A DNA stretch of 64,000 bases from Pseudomonadota bacterium. GTDB lineage: Bacteria > Pseudomonadota > Alphaproteobacteria > Rhizobiales > Pleomorphomonadaceae. Positions within the stretch are counted from its first letter, which is position 1; each line of letters starts with the position of its first letter. Location of the stretch: NCBI GenBank assembly GCA_023436885.1, contig JAEZHI010000045.1, positions 162,165-226,164 on the forward strand, given 5' to 3'. Of the stretch, positions 25,788-34,517 are shown one piece after another. The translations under genes and the position numbers were made by a program. The notes beneath the pieces are model-generated. The model was not told the DNA's origin. It ran no database searches and saw only the letters and a program-made list of their open reading frames with translations.

Positions 25788-25822
25788 CCCGCGCACCGAT
25801 CTCCCCCCGATCGGTGCGCGGG
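25788..25822 (+). other. Strong intercistronic hairpin after the binding-protein gene
   Basis: A perfect 13-bp inverted repeat: CCCGCGCACCGAT at 25788-25800 and ATCGGTGCGCGGG at 25810-25822, with loop CTCCCCCCG. It lies between the binding-protein gene and the first permease and has no T tract. It therefore more likely protects the upstream mRNA end, or partly attenuates, than fully terminates. Confidence 0.6.
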
Positions 25823-25863
25823 CCCGGTTCCAATGCCGCCTATCTTCCGAGGACGAGACCCGT

Positions 25864-26733
25864 ATGTCGCGGACTTCCCGTTTCGAGGGGCGCCTCCTGA
25901 TCGCCCCGCTCACGGCCTTTCTGATCGCCCTTTTGGGGTTTCCGCTTGTTCTCGACATCATCTATTCGATTTCCCGGGTGGGCTTCGAGAACATCCGAGC
26001 TCCGGAACTGATCGGTCTGTCGAATTACGCCAAGGCGGCCGCTGATCCCGAGTTTTGGGCCGCTGCCTGGTTCTCCCTGCGTTTCGGCGTGATCGTCGCC
26101 GTCATCCAGGTGGTGGTCGGACTCGGGCTGGCCGTGTTTCTCGCGCCGCTCTTTGCCAAGCGCCCATGGCTGATCACCTTCCTGATGCTGCCCATGATGG
26201 TCGCGCCGGCCCTCGTCGGCTTGATGTACCGGCTGATCCTGCATGAGTTTGTCGGTGCGGTGCCCTACTACCTTCTGGAGTGGTATGGCGATTTTCCGGC
26301 CTTCCTTGGGCGGGACTGGGCATTCACCACGCTGGTCATCGTTGAGACGTTGCAGTGGACGCCGTTTGCCCTCCTGATCCTGCATTCGTCCTACGCGTCC
26401 GTATCGCCGGATATTCGCGAAGCGGCCTCCTTGGATGGCGCGCGTGGCCAGCGGCTGTTCCTCAACATCGATCTGCCGCTGATGCTGCCCGCCATCGGCA
26501 TCACCTTCTTTCTGCGCTTCATCGACAGTTTCCGGGTGTTCGACAATCTCTACACCCTGGTCGGCCCTGGCGCCGGCGGCTCCACCACCTCGATGAGCAT
26601 CTACATCTACCAAGCCTTCTTCAAGGTCGGCGACATCGGTCTTGCGGTCGCCGCCTCGATGCTGCTGCTTGCCGCGTCCTTCCTGGTACTTTGGGTGATC
26701 AATGGGCTGACGGCCAGAAAGGCGCCGCTATGA
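25864..26733 (+). CDS. ABC transporter permease (MalF/UgpA type)
   Basis: Inner-membrane permease of 289 residues with six predicted membrane segments. The EAA loop that contacts the ATPase reads DIREAASLDGARGQRLFLNI near residue 180, in normal position. It forms a heterodimer with the next permease. Its stop overlaps that gene's start as ATGA, so the two are translationally coupled. It is part of the amino-sugar import operon. Confidence 0.92.
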   Translation: MSRTSRFEGRLLIAPLTAFLIALLGFPLVLDIIYSISRVGFENIRAPELIGLSNYAKAAADPEFWAAAWFSLRFGVIVAVIQVVVGLGLAVFLAPLFAKRPWLITFLMLPMMVAPALVGLMYRLILHEFVGAVPYYLLEWYGDFPAFLGRDWAFTTLVIVETLQWTPFALLILHSSYASVSPDIREAASLDGARGQRLFLNIDLPLMLPAIGITFFLRFIDSFRVFDNLYTLVGPGAGGSTTSMSIYIYQAFFKVGDIGLAVAASMLLLAASFLVLWVINGLTARKAPL

Positions 26734-27563
26734 GAAGGTCCATTATCAATGCGCTCCGCTGGCTGATTTTCATCGCGGCGGTCGTGATCCTGAACTTTCC
26801 GGTCATCGCCACGCTGGTGACCTCGCTGAAGAGCGAGGCGGAGATCATGAGCAATGCCTCGCTGGTCATCGAGGCGCCCACGCTCGAGAACTACGCAGCC
26901 GTCTTCGCCATGGCCGACCGCTTCGACATCCTGCATTTTCTCATGAACAGTCTCGTCGCGTCGCTGATCGGTTCGGTGCTGGCCATCGTCCTGGCATTTC
27001 CCGCCGCCTATGCCATGGCCCGCTTCGGCGTGGGACGCAGCTGGCTATTGCCGCTCGCCGTCAATCTTCGGGCGGTGCCGCTGATCATCTTCGCCATACC
27101 CATCTATCTCATGTACCAGCAGGTTGGCCTGCTCGACACACGTTTCGGGCTCGCTCTGATCCTGTGCCTCGTCAACGTGCCCCTGGTTCTGGTGCTGTTT
27201 GCCTCATCGATTGCCGATCTGCCGCTGGAAATCGAGGAGGCGGGGCGGGTCGACGGAGCCGGCACACTGAGGCTTCTCGCCTATGTGGTGGCGCCGATGT
27301 CGCTCAATGTCGTCGCTGCGTCGTCGGTGCTAGCGTTCATCTACTCCTGGAACGAGTTCCTGTTCGGTCTGATGCTGACCACCAACAACGCCACGCCGGT
27401 CTCGGTGGGCGCCTCGTTCTTCTTTGCCGCTTCGGGCGGTGGTGTCCGCTGGGGTGTCGCTGCCGCGGTCATGATCCTGGCAACGCTGCCGCCGCTTGTT
27501 CTCGGCCTCCTGATGTACCGCCAGATCGGTCGGTCGATGACCGCAGGCGCCGTCAAGGGCTGA
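26730..27563 (+). CDS. ABC transporter permease (MalG/UgpE type)
   Basis: Second permease, 277 residues, with six membrane segments and the EAA loop IEEAGRVDGAGTLRLLAYVV. The ATG at 26730 is chosen because of the ATGA overlap and because MRRSIINALRWLIF is a normal permease beginning. The frame is open upstream, but that part is a shadow of the first permease. It pairs with the preceding protein. Confidence 0.92.
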   Translation: MRRSIINALRWLIFIAAVVILNFPVIATLVTSLKSEAEIMSNASLVIEAPTLENYAAVFAMADRFDILHFLMNSLVASLIGSVLAIVLAFPAAYAMARFGVGRSWLLPLAVNLRAVPLIIFAIPIYLMYQQVGLLDTRFGLALILCLVNVPLVLVLFASSIADLPLEIEEAGRVDGAGTLRLLAYVVAPMSLNVVAASSVLAFIYSWNEFLFGLMLTTNNATPVSVGASFFFAASGGGVRWGVAAAVMILATLPPLVLGLLMYRQIGRSMTAGAVKG

Positions 27564-27603
27564 TCCAACGCCTCATTGCTACCAGAGTTTCCGGGAAACC
27601 ATC

Positions 27604-28677
27604 ATGGCCGAGATCGAGTTCAAGTCCGTCGAGAAATCCTTCGGCAAGGTTGGCGTCATCGCCGATCTCAACCTCAAGGTCGATGACGGCGAATTCATCG
27701 TGTTCGTCGGGCCATCCGGCTGTGGCAAATCGACGGCACTCAGGATGATCGCTGGGCTGGAGGAAACGACATCCGGCGACATCCGGATCGGCGGGCGGTC
27801 GATGGCCGGCCTCGCCCCCTCCGATCGGAACGTCGCCATGGTGTTTCAGAGCTACGCGCTCTACCCGCATATGACGGTCGCCGGCAACATCGGGTTCCCA
27901 CTCAAGATGGCCGGAAGGCCCGCCGCGGAGATTGCCCAGCGCGTGCGGGAAGCGGCGGATATTCTCGATCTCGGACCTTATCTCGATCGCCGGCCCGCTC
28001 AGCTCTCCGGTGGGCAGCGTCAGCGCGTCGCTTTGGGGCGGGCGATCGTTCGGCATCCCGATGTTTTCCTGTTCGACGAGCCGCTTTCCAATCTCGACGC
28101 CGACCTGCGCGTATCCATGCGTGGCGAGATCATGCGCCTGCGCGAGCGCATTCGCGCGACCATGATCTACGTCACGCACGATCAGACCGAAGCGATGACC
28201 ATGGGCGACCGCATCGCCGTTTTCGCCCCGCTGAAGGATGGCAACCGGCATAACCTGATGCAGGTCGGAAAGCCGGAGGAGCTCTACGAGCGGCCGGCCA
28301 ATCTGTTCGTCGCCCGCTTTCTCGGCTCACCGAAGATGAACCTGATCGAACTCGCGCCGGGACAGGCGCCTGCATTTGGCAGCCTCGACCTCGGTGGGCG
28401 TCTGTCGGGGCGCGACGGCGCGTTACTGCTTGGTGTTCGACCCGAAGATATTCGACTCGGTGATGAGGGAACACCTGGGTTGGCTGGGCGCATCCGGTTG
28501 GTCGAAGCCCTTGGCGCCGAATATTATGTTCACGTTGAGACCGCTGCGGGCGAGCTTATTGTTCGCGTGATGGACAAGCGGCTGCGTCCCGCGCCCGGAG
28601 ACACCGTTTCATTGCAGCCGGCGCCGGGCGCATTTCATCTGTTCGACAAAACAACGGGCGACCGCATCGTCGATTGA
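27604..28677 (+). CDS. ABC transporter ATP-binding protein (MalK/UgpC type)
   Basis: Import ATPase of 357 residues. Visible are Walker A GPSGCGKST, Q-loop VFQSYALYPHM, signature LSGGQRQRVALGRA, Walker B VFLFDEPLSNLD and the switch histidine in YVTHDQTEA. The last 120 residues are the OB/TOBE regulatory domain of the MalK subfamily. It completes a binding protein-two permeases-ATPase importer. An imperfect inverted repeat spans its stop codon. Confidence 0.94.
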   Translation: MAEIEFKSVEKSFGKVGVIADLNLKVDDGEFIVFVGPSGCGKSTALRMIAGLEETTSGDIRIGGRSMAGLAPSDRNVAMVFQSYALYPHMTVAGNIGFPLKMAGRPAAEIAQRVREAADILDLGPYLDRRPAQLSGGQRQRVALGRAIVRHPDVFLFDEPLSNLDADLRVSMRGEIMRLRERIRATMIYVTHDQTEAMTMGDRIAVFAPLKDGNRHNLMQVGKPEELYERPANLFVARFLGSPKMNLIELAPGQAPAFGSLDLGGRLSGRDGALLLGVRPEDIRLGDEGTPGLAGRIRLVEALGAEYYVHVETAAGELIVRVMDKRLRPAPGDTVSLQPAPGAFHLFDKTTGDRIVD

Positions 28678-28688
28678 TGCGGCCGCCC
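28656..28688. terminator. Inverted repeat across the ABC ATPase stop codon
   Basis: GGGCGACCGCATC (28656-28668) pairs with GATGCGGCCGCCC (28676-28688) except for one A/C mismatch, with a 7-base loop. It lies between convergent genes and could end both transcripts, though no T tract follows on the plus strand. Confidence 0.4.
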
Positions 28689-28713
28689 GATGTTGATGGC
28701 TCGGTAGGCTAGA

Positions 28714-29295
28714 TTATTTGCCGCCGGCAATCGGCGTCGACCGGCCGCGCAGCATGCGGCTCAGGGTATCTTCGCGCCAAAGGTAAGTGTGGGTCAGAGC
28801 CATCACGACATGGCCGACCACGATGGCCAGGAGTGTCCAGCCGAGCAGGCCGTGGAACGCTCTTGCCGGCATGACGAGTGCTGGAATTTGCTCGCTGGCG
28901 CCAGCAAAGACCTGAACGCCGAAGACCATCAGGCCGCGCCCGCCACCGTAGGCCCTGAGTGTTGCGAGGAGAGGGACAATCACCATCAGGAGATAGAGCG
29001 CCAAGTGTCCCAGACGAGCTGCCAAGCCGAGAAGGCCTGGATCGTACGGAGGACGGTTATGGAAGTTTATCAGCGTCCAAACGCCGCGAAGAAAGACAGC
29101 CACCAGCAAGATGAAACCGATCGACGCATGCGCCGACCAGAAGAAGCGGGCCAACGGCATCTCCCTGTCGATGGCGTGCAGAGCGGCCGAGATGAACTGC
29201 CAGGCGAACAACGCAGCCATGAGCCAGTGAAGGGTGCGGCTGACCAGCCCGTAGCCGTCGGGGTGGTCGAACAATGGCGAGCGGTCGTTCGTCAA
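28714..29295 (-). CDS. Cytochrome b561-type membrane protein
   Basis: A 193-residue membrane protein with four hydrophobic helices, of the bacterial cytochrome b561 (CybB) family, which moves electrons from quinol. Candidate haem-ligand histidines are in SRTLHWLM, SAHASIGF, RAFHGLLGW and VVGHVVMALTH. TTG at 29295 is chosen because AGGAG lies seven bases upstream. The frame stays open 27 codons further, but without a ribosome site. It stands alone, convergent with the ABC operon. Confidence 0.85.
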   Translation of the reverse strand: MTNDRSPLFDHPDGYGLVSRTLHWLMAALFAWQFISAALHAIDREMPLARFFWSAHASIGFILLVAVFLRGVWTLINFHNRPPYDPGLLGLAARLGHLALYLLMVIVPLLATLRAYGGGRGLMVFGVQVFAGASEQIPALVMPARAFHGLLGWTLLAIVVGHVVMALTHTYLWREDTLSRMLRGRSTPIAGGK

Positions 29296-29559
29296 GGCGC
29301 ATCTCCTGTCTCTGGCGCGAAGAATGCCACGCGAGTGGCGGAAGTTGCAGGTGAGATACAGGTCGGAATTCGGCAATCCAAAGGCGTTACTTGTCGAACG
29401 GCCTCAACAATCCGTGAAGCGGGACCATCCGCGCCGAGCAGACTAGGGCGTGATCCCAAGGTTGCCTCGTCTCCCCCGTTCCTTTAGTTTCGCTGGAAAC
29501 ACCTGGGTCCAGCGCTACGATGGAGGGCGCCGCCGGATTTGATGGTGGCAGGAGGACGG

Positions 29560-29835
29560 ATGAAGCGCGCTTCGGACTTGAATCACCCCTTTTATCGCCC
29601 CCTTTGGCGTCGCGTTCTGCTGGTGGCGGTGACCGGGGCCTGGGCTTGCTACGAGAACTTCTGGACCAAGGACCCCATGTGGATGGTGCTCACCGCCGGC
29701 ATATTCGTCTATGCCGCCTGGGTCTTCCTCATCAGATGGGTCGATCCCGAGGACAAGCCGGCGGAAATCGCCGGTCCCGTTCCGGACGAACCGTCTGCTG
29801 ACCAGCCGGCGGATAAGGGCGTCGACCAGCGGTGA
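29560..29835 (+). CDS. Small two-helix membrane protein (DUF3329-like)
   Basis: A 91-residue protein with HPFYRPLWRRVLLVA leading into two hydrophobic segments and an acidic Pro/Asp-rich cytoplasmic tail. The start pattern and layout resemble small rhizobial DUF3329 proteins. The ATG at 29560 is preceded by a strong AGGAGGA site. Function is unknown. It is followed at 71 bases by msrB. Confidence 0.65.
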   Translation: MKRASDLNHPFYRPLWRRVLLVAVTGAWACYENFWTKDPMWMVLTAGIFVYAAWVFLIRWVDPEDKPAEIAGPVPDEPSADQPADKGVDQR

Positions 29836-29906
29836 CTTGCGGTCTATGTTAAGGGTTCCCACTTAGGGAACGGCATCGTCGCCGAAGCCGCTTACGGGAG
29901 CCCGCC

Positions 29907-30311
29907 ATGACGACAGAGACTTTTCCCTTTACGCGGACCGATGAGGAGTGGCGTCGCCTGCTCACCGATGAGCAGTATCGCATCATGCGCGGCCACGGCA
30001 CCGAAGCACCGGGCAGTTGCTCGCTTCTTTACGAGAAGCGGCGCGGTGTTTTCCATTGCGTTGGCTGCAACGCCCCACTGTTCGCTTCCCACGACAAGTT
30101 TGAAAGTGGCACGGGCTGGCCGAGCTTCAACGAGCCCGAACCGGGGGCGGTCGAGACGTCGGTCGATCGAAGCCATTTCATGGTACGGACCGAAGTGCAT
30201 TGCGCCAATTGCGGGTCGCATCTCGGCCATGTGTTCGACGATGGTCCGCCGCCGTCCGGATTGCGCTACTGCATCAACGGTGTAGCGCTGGAGTTTCACC
30301 CATCCGAATGA
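29907..30311 (+). CDS. msrB: Peptide-methionine (R)-S-oxide reductase MsrB
   Basis: Repairs methionine-R-sulfoxide in proteins using thioredoxin. The 134 residues contain both zinc CxxC pairs (HCVGCNAPL and HCANCGSHLG), the FESGTGWPSFNEP signature and the catalytic cysteine in RYCINGVAL. The length is that of a free-standing cytosolic MsrB without MsrA fusion. A bidirectional-looking hairpin follows. Confidence 0.96.
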   Translation: MTTETFPFTRTDEEWRRLLTDEQYRIMRGHGTEAPGSCSLLYEKRRGVFHCVGCNAPLFASHDKFESGTGWPSFNEPEPGAVETSVDRSHFMVRTEVHCANCGSHLGHVFDDGPPPSGLRYCINGVALEFHPSE

Positions 30312-30316
30312 ATGAA

Positions 30317-30342
30317 GAACGGCGGCCGATTGGCCGCCGTTC
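30317..30342. terminator. Hairpin between msrB and ppa
   Basis: GAACGGCGGCC (30317-30327) and GGCCGCCGTTC (30332-30342) form a perfect 11-bp stem with a 4-base loop between convergent genes. T-rich tails are short on both strands (CGTTTG, TTCATTC), so terminator function in both directions is probable but not certain. Confidence 0.6.
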
Positions 30343-30351
30343 CGTTTGAGC

Positions 30352-30885
30352 TCAGGTGGACTTCTTGCCGGCTTCGATGGCCGCGAGGATCAACTCAGCT
30401 GCCTCATCGACGCCGCCCCAACCGGTAACCTTGACCCACTTGCCGGGCTCCAGGTCCTTGTAGTGCTCGAAGAAGTGCTCGATCTGGTGAACGGTGATCT
30501 CCGGCAGATCCTGGATCGTCTTGATCTTGGAATAGCGCGTGGTCAGCTTGTCGGAGGGAACCGCAATGATCTTTTCGTCATGACCGCTCTCGTCTTCCAT
30601 CTTGAGAACGCCGATCGGCCGGCAGTTCATGATGGCACCGGGAACGATGGCGCGGGTGTTGACGACCATCACGTCGATCGGATCGCCGTCGTCGGACAGC
30701 GTGTGCGGAACGAAGCCGTAGTTTCCGGGGTAGTGCATCGCGGTGTAGAGAAAGCGGTCGACGTACATGGCGCCGGCAGCCTTGTCCATCTCGTACTTGA
30801 TGGGCTCGCCGCCCAGCGGCACCTCGATGATGACGTTAATATCCTCTGGCGGATTCCTGCCGATAGGAACGGCGTCAATGCGCAT
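30352..30885 (-). CDS. ppa: Inorganic pyrophosphatase (family I)
   Basis: Hydrolyses pyrophosphate to drive biosynthetic reactions. At 177 residues it is a typical soluble hexameric family I enzyme. The metal-binding signature DDGDPIDVMV near residue 65 and upstream EVPLGGEPIKYEMDK and NYGFVPHTL are clear. The start has an AAGGA site. It is a single-gene unit, convergent with msrB. Confidence 0.96.
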   Translation of the reverse strand: MRIDAVPIGRNPPEDINVIIEVPLGGEPIKYEMDKAAGAMYVDRFLYTAMHYPGNYGFVPHTLSDDGDPIDVMVVNTRAIVPGAIMNCRPIGVLKMEDESGHDEKIIAVPSDKLTTRYSKIKTIQDLPEITVHQIEHFFEHYKDLEPGKWVKVTGWGGVDEAAELILAAIEAGKKST

Positions 30886-30990
30886 GATTAATCCTTGAAT
30901 AGAAACAAAGCCACGAGCACGTGTTTATCCGTAACGGTAGGGCGAAAGCAAGGCGACACAGACGGTTGTGGTTAGCGCGTTGCCCGAATT

Positions 30991-31512
30991 TCAGCCTCTC
31001 CCGACCGGCGGCCAAGCGTAGACCGTAACCGGAACGAGGCGTCCGGCGATCTCTTCGCTGGAGCCGACCACCTCGTTTCCTCCGAGGTGCTCGTAAAAGC
31101 CGACACCTACGGCGTTGGCGGCGAGCACGCGGACAACCAGACCATCGAGGCGCATATCGGCCAGCGCGGCTCGTGCCTCTTCAAAGAGACGGCGTCCCAG
31201 GCCAACGCCATGCATATCAGGATGAAGGTAGAGCTCGTAGATTTCGCCACGGAAGGGTAGGGCGCGCATGCGGCTCGGACCAAGCGTCGCATAGCCTGCA
31301 ACCCGTCCCTCAACTTTGATGACCAGCATGGCGATGTTGCGGGCGATGGCTTTGGCCCACCAGCGTGGACCGCGCCGCTCAATCATGCGTTCGAGCTCGA
31401 CCCCATCGAGAATTCCTCGATAGGCATAACGCCACGCGGCGTCGTGGACTGCTGCGATGCCCGCAGCGTCCTCGGGGGCAGCCCGCTGAACGTCGATCGA
31501 AAGAGTGCTCAT
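30991..31512 (-). CDS. GNAT-family N-acetyltransferase
   Basis: A 173-residue acetyl-CoA-dependent acetyltransferase domain. The coenzyme A loop is seen in HPDMHGVGLGRRLFEEAR, preceded by the strand IYELYLHPD, and the final strand has VGFYEHLGGNEV. Substrate unknown. There is no ribosome-binding site before the ATG, so the transcript may be leaderless or weakly translated. Confidence 0.85.
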   Translation of the reverse strand: MSTLSIDVQRAAPEDAAGIAAVHDAAWRYAYRGILDGVELERMIERRGPRWWAKAIARNIAMLVIKVEGRVAGYATLGPSRMRALPFRGEIYELYLHPDMHGVGLGRRLFEEARAALADMRLDGLVVRVLAANAVGVGFYEHLGGNEVVGSSEEIAGRLVPVTVYAWPPVGRG

Positions 31513-31588
31513 GGAGGGAGCTTAACGCGGTCCTTCCAAGAGCGGAAGACAAAAACGCCAACGGCTGTCATCCCAGCCGATGGACCTC

Positions 31589-33169
31589 TCAGAACCAGCT
31601 GCCAATGCGATCGAGGATGCTCTTGTCGCTGGCAGTCGTGACCGTAGTGGTCGCCGGCGGAGCTGTTGGCGCGGAGCAGGGCGGTGTGCCTGATGGCACT
31701 GCCACGCCCGGGGCGGCGCACGCCGGCTGTGGGGCGGTCGGCTGGGCAGCCGGGGCCGGCTGGCCGGCAGTGATCGCACTTGCTGGCTTGCCGGGCAGCG
31801 GTGGAATCGGGGCCATCAGAGTTGTCGGTGCCGGTCCGGCTGGAGCTGGATTTGCCGCTGCCGAGGTCGTGGGCGCGGGCATGGCACCCGGGGCGGCGGC
31901 GATCATCGGGATGGTCGGCTGCGGAGCGGCAACTTCGGTCTTGTCTCCGCCGGTCACGAAGGAAAATAGACGCGAGATGGCGCCACTGCGCTCCTGCTCG
32001 ATGGGCTCGGCAAGAGCAACGGCATGGATCTGCGGCCCGCGCGGATCTGCAACCGGAACCGGCGCTCCGGTCGGCGGCACGATGACGGGTCCGATCGTAA
32101 TGCCTGCGTCGGGGTTGGGCTCGGCACCGAACAGGCGGGCAATGGCATTCGGGTTGCGTTCAGCCTCGATGCGGGCGGCCTCGGCGTCGGCCTTGGCCTT
32201 CTCCTCGTCGGCCTTGCGTTTTTCGGCGGCGAGCGCCAGCTGAATACGCTTGTCCTCTTCCGCCTTCCGGTCGTTTTCGAGCTTGGCGAACAGGACTTCA
32301 GCCTCCGCGTAGTCGGCCTTGGCTCGCGTCTCGAGCGAAGCGACGAGGTCCTTGGGCTGTCCGAGGTCGGCAGGGCAAGCTGCCACCGTGTCGAGCGGCT
32401 GGGCCAGATTGGCATTGAAGACGTACTTGCGGCCGCAGACATCCACCTTTGGTTCAAGATGAGTCATCTCGAAGGTGTCGTAGCCTTCCTTCAGCATCTT
32501 CCAGAAGGGCATGTTCGGGTCGTTCCAGTGCTTGGCCATGTTCTTGCCGTCGAGATGGAACGGGAAGGCCTGTAGCTGGAAAGCCTTCTGGCCACCGCGG
32601 AAGGCTTCGCGGGCCAGCGCGTAGATCTCCTGGATCTGCGGATCGGTCATGGCGTAGCAACCGCGCGACGAGCAGGAGCCATGCACCATCAGAGCGGTAC
32701 CGGTGCGACCGTTGGCGCGGTCGTAAGCGTTGGGGAACCCGGTGTTGAAGGCCAGATACCAGTCCGACTTGGGATTCATCAGGCCGGGCGTGATTGGATA
32801 GAACCCCTCGGGCGCCTGACGGTCGCCTTCCTTTACCTTCGGACCGAGCGCTCCCGACCACCGGCAGATGTCATAGCTCTTGAGCAGCGCATAGCGCCCG
32901 CTCGCGTTCATCTTCCAGACCTCGAACTTGTTCTCTTCCTTGAAGATGCGCATCAGCACCGGCGAGGAGAGCTTCATGTCGAGCTTCTTCATCAGCTCGA
33001 TGGTCTTCGGAGAAACCGGGCGCTGGTCCTTCGGGCCGTAGCCATAACCGATCTCATCGGCCTGGCAGGCAGCAAGAAGCGCGGCAACGCCAAGCGCACC
33101 GGCAAGGCGCGCCATCCGGCCGGTGAACTTCATCCCCTCGAAGGGCTGGGTCGGGCGGAACGAGGTCAT
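31589..33169 (-). CDS. YafK-like L,D-transpeptidase-fold lipoprotein with long C-terminal extension
   Basis: The N-terminus has a lipoprotein-like signal with AALLAAC. The YkuD domain carries the catalytic motif MVHGSCSSRGCYAMTD at about residues 158-173, close to E. coli YafK/DpaA. DpaA is an enzyme that detaches lipoprotein from peptidoglycan. About 240 further residues follow: a Lys/Glu/Ala-rich coiled-coil-like part (around 280-340), then a Pro/Ala-rich low-complexity tail ending KSILDRIGSWF. E. coli YafK is only about half this length. ATG at 33169 is used; later methionines before the signal are possible. Confidence 0.82.
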   Translation of the reverse strand: MTSFRPTQPFEGMKFTGRMARLAGALGVAALLAACQADEIGYGYGPKDQRPVSPKTIELMKKLDMKLSSPVLMRIFKEENKFEVWKMNASGRYALLKSYDICRWSGALGPKVKEGDRQAPEGFYPITPGLMNPKSDWYLAFNTGFPNAYDRANGRTGTALMVHGSCSSRGCYAMTDPQIQEIYALAREAFRGGQKAFQLQAFPFHLDGKNMAKHWNDPNMPFWKMLKEGYDTFEMTHLEPKVDVCGRKYVFNANLAQPLDTVAACPADLGQPKDLVASLETRAKADYAEAEVLFAKLENDRKAEEDKRIQLALAAEKRKADEEKAKADAEAARIEAERNPNAIARLFGAEPNPDAGITIGPVIVPPTGAPVPVADPRGPQIHAVALAEPIEQERSGAISRLFSFVTGGDKTEVAAPQPTIPMIAAAPGAMPAPTTSAAANPAPAGPAPTTLMAPIPPLPGKPASAITAGQPAPAAQPTAPQPACAAPGVAVPSGTPPCSAPTAPPATTTVTTASDKSILDRIGSWF

Positions 33170-33401
33170 GCTCTCCGTTTCACTCACAAGCGTCTTGGCA
33201 TGGACCGGCATCAGCCGATCGGCTGCCTTCGGCGCCCAATAGCATATCACGAGACAATCCTCGGTGGTTATGGTTACCGAAGTGTTATTGCCTCAGGGGA
33301 GCGAGACGGAGCGCCGATGCCGTCAGGCATTGTTCCTTTTCATCGAAAAAATGTGAAATTCATGGCAGAGCGCCAGGAATTCTCTGCTTCGGTTGTCGAC
33401 A

Positions 33402-34361
33402 TCAGACCTTCAGGTCGCGGCCGATGGCCAGGAATTTGCGGCGGCGATCGGCACGGATCTCGTCGCGGCTCTTGCCGTCAAATGTTGCAAGTGCCGCCTC
33501 GACAACGCCGCCGACCGCTTCGACCACTTGATCCGGAGCGCGGTGAGCGCCGCCGACGGGCTCGTCGATAATGCCATCGATAATTCCGAAGCGGGCGAGG
33601 TCCTGAGCGGTGATGCGCATATTCATGGCGGCATCCTGGGCCTTCGCCGAGTCCTTCCAGAGAATGGACGCGGCGCCTTCAGGCGAAATCACCGAATAGA
33701 TGGAATGCTCAAGCATGAAGACGCGATTGGCCGTGGCGATGGCAATGGCGCCGCCCGAGCCGCCTTCGCCAATCACCACCGATACGATGGGAACGCCAAC
33801 CCTTAGGCAGGCTTGCGTCGACCGGGCGATAGCTTCGGCCTGACCGCGCTCCTCAGCGCCGATGCCCGGGTAAGCGCCGGCGGTGTCCACCAGCGATATG
33901 AGCGGCAGGTTGAAGCGGTCCGCCAGCTCCATGATACGGATGGCCTTGCGGTAGCCTTCCGGGCGAGCCATGCCGAAGTTATGGCGGATACGGGTCTGGG
34001 TGTCGTGACCCTTTTCCTGCCCGATCACAGCCACCGGACGGCCACGAAAGCTGCCGAGGCCGGCGATGATTGCCGCATCTTCACCGAAGTTGCGATCACC
34101 AGCGAGCGGCGTCCAGTCGGTGATCAGCTTCTCGATGTAATGCACGGCATGCGGCCGGTCCGGATGACGGGCGACCTGTGCCTTCTGCCAGGGCGTGAGG
34201 CGAGTGTAGATATCGGCGAGTGCCTGGGCAGCGCTCGTCTCGAGCTTGGCGATGTCATCGTCGATTGAAAGGGCGTTGCCGCTGTCGGCCAGGGCTTTCA
34301 GTTCCTGAACCTTGCCTTCAAGGTCAGCGATGGGTTTCTCAAAGTCGAGATAGCTTCTCAT
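33402..34361 (-). CDS. accA: Acetyl-CoA carboxylase carboxyltransferase subunit alpha
   Basis: Alpha subunit of the carboxyltransferase that makes malonyl-CoA for fatty-acid synthesis. The ATG at 34361 begins MRSYLDFEKPI as in other alphaproteobacteria and gives 319 residues. Hallmarks are GQEKGHDTQTRIRHNFGM, LVDTAGAYPGIGAEERGQ and IGEGGSGGAIAI. The gene follows xerD in the same direction by 156 bases; accD is not in the window. Confidence 0.96.
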   Translation of the reverse strand: MRSYLDFEKPIADLEGKVQELKALADSGNALSIDDDIAKLETSAAQALADIYTRLTPWQKAQVARHPDRPHAVHYIEKLITDWTPLAGDRNFGEDAAIIAGLGSFRGRPVAVIGQEKGHDTQTRIRHNFGMARPEGYRKAIRIMELADRFNLPLISLVDTAGAYPGIGAEERGQAEAIARSTQACLRVGVPIVSVVIGEGGSGGAIAIATANRVFMLEHSIYSVISPEGAASILWKDSAKAQDAAMNMRITAQDLARFGIIDGIIDEPVGGAHRAPDQVVEAVGGVVEAALATFDGKSRDEIRADRRRKFLAIGRDLKV

Positions 34362-34517
34362 CCGGCTCTCTTCTGGTACCCCGGTTACCGTCTTGCCCCC
34401 CGGAGACAACCTGGGGTGCGGCAGCCGCGCACACTTGGCTTCCGAACCACCGCCTTGTCAACGCCAATTGCCGCAAATGCCGGCAATTCTGTGGTCATCT
34501 CCGTGCCATTACCAAGT

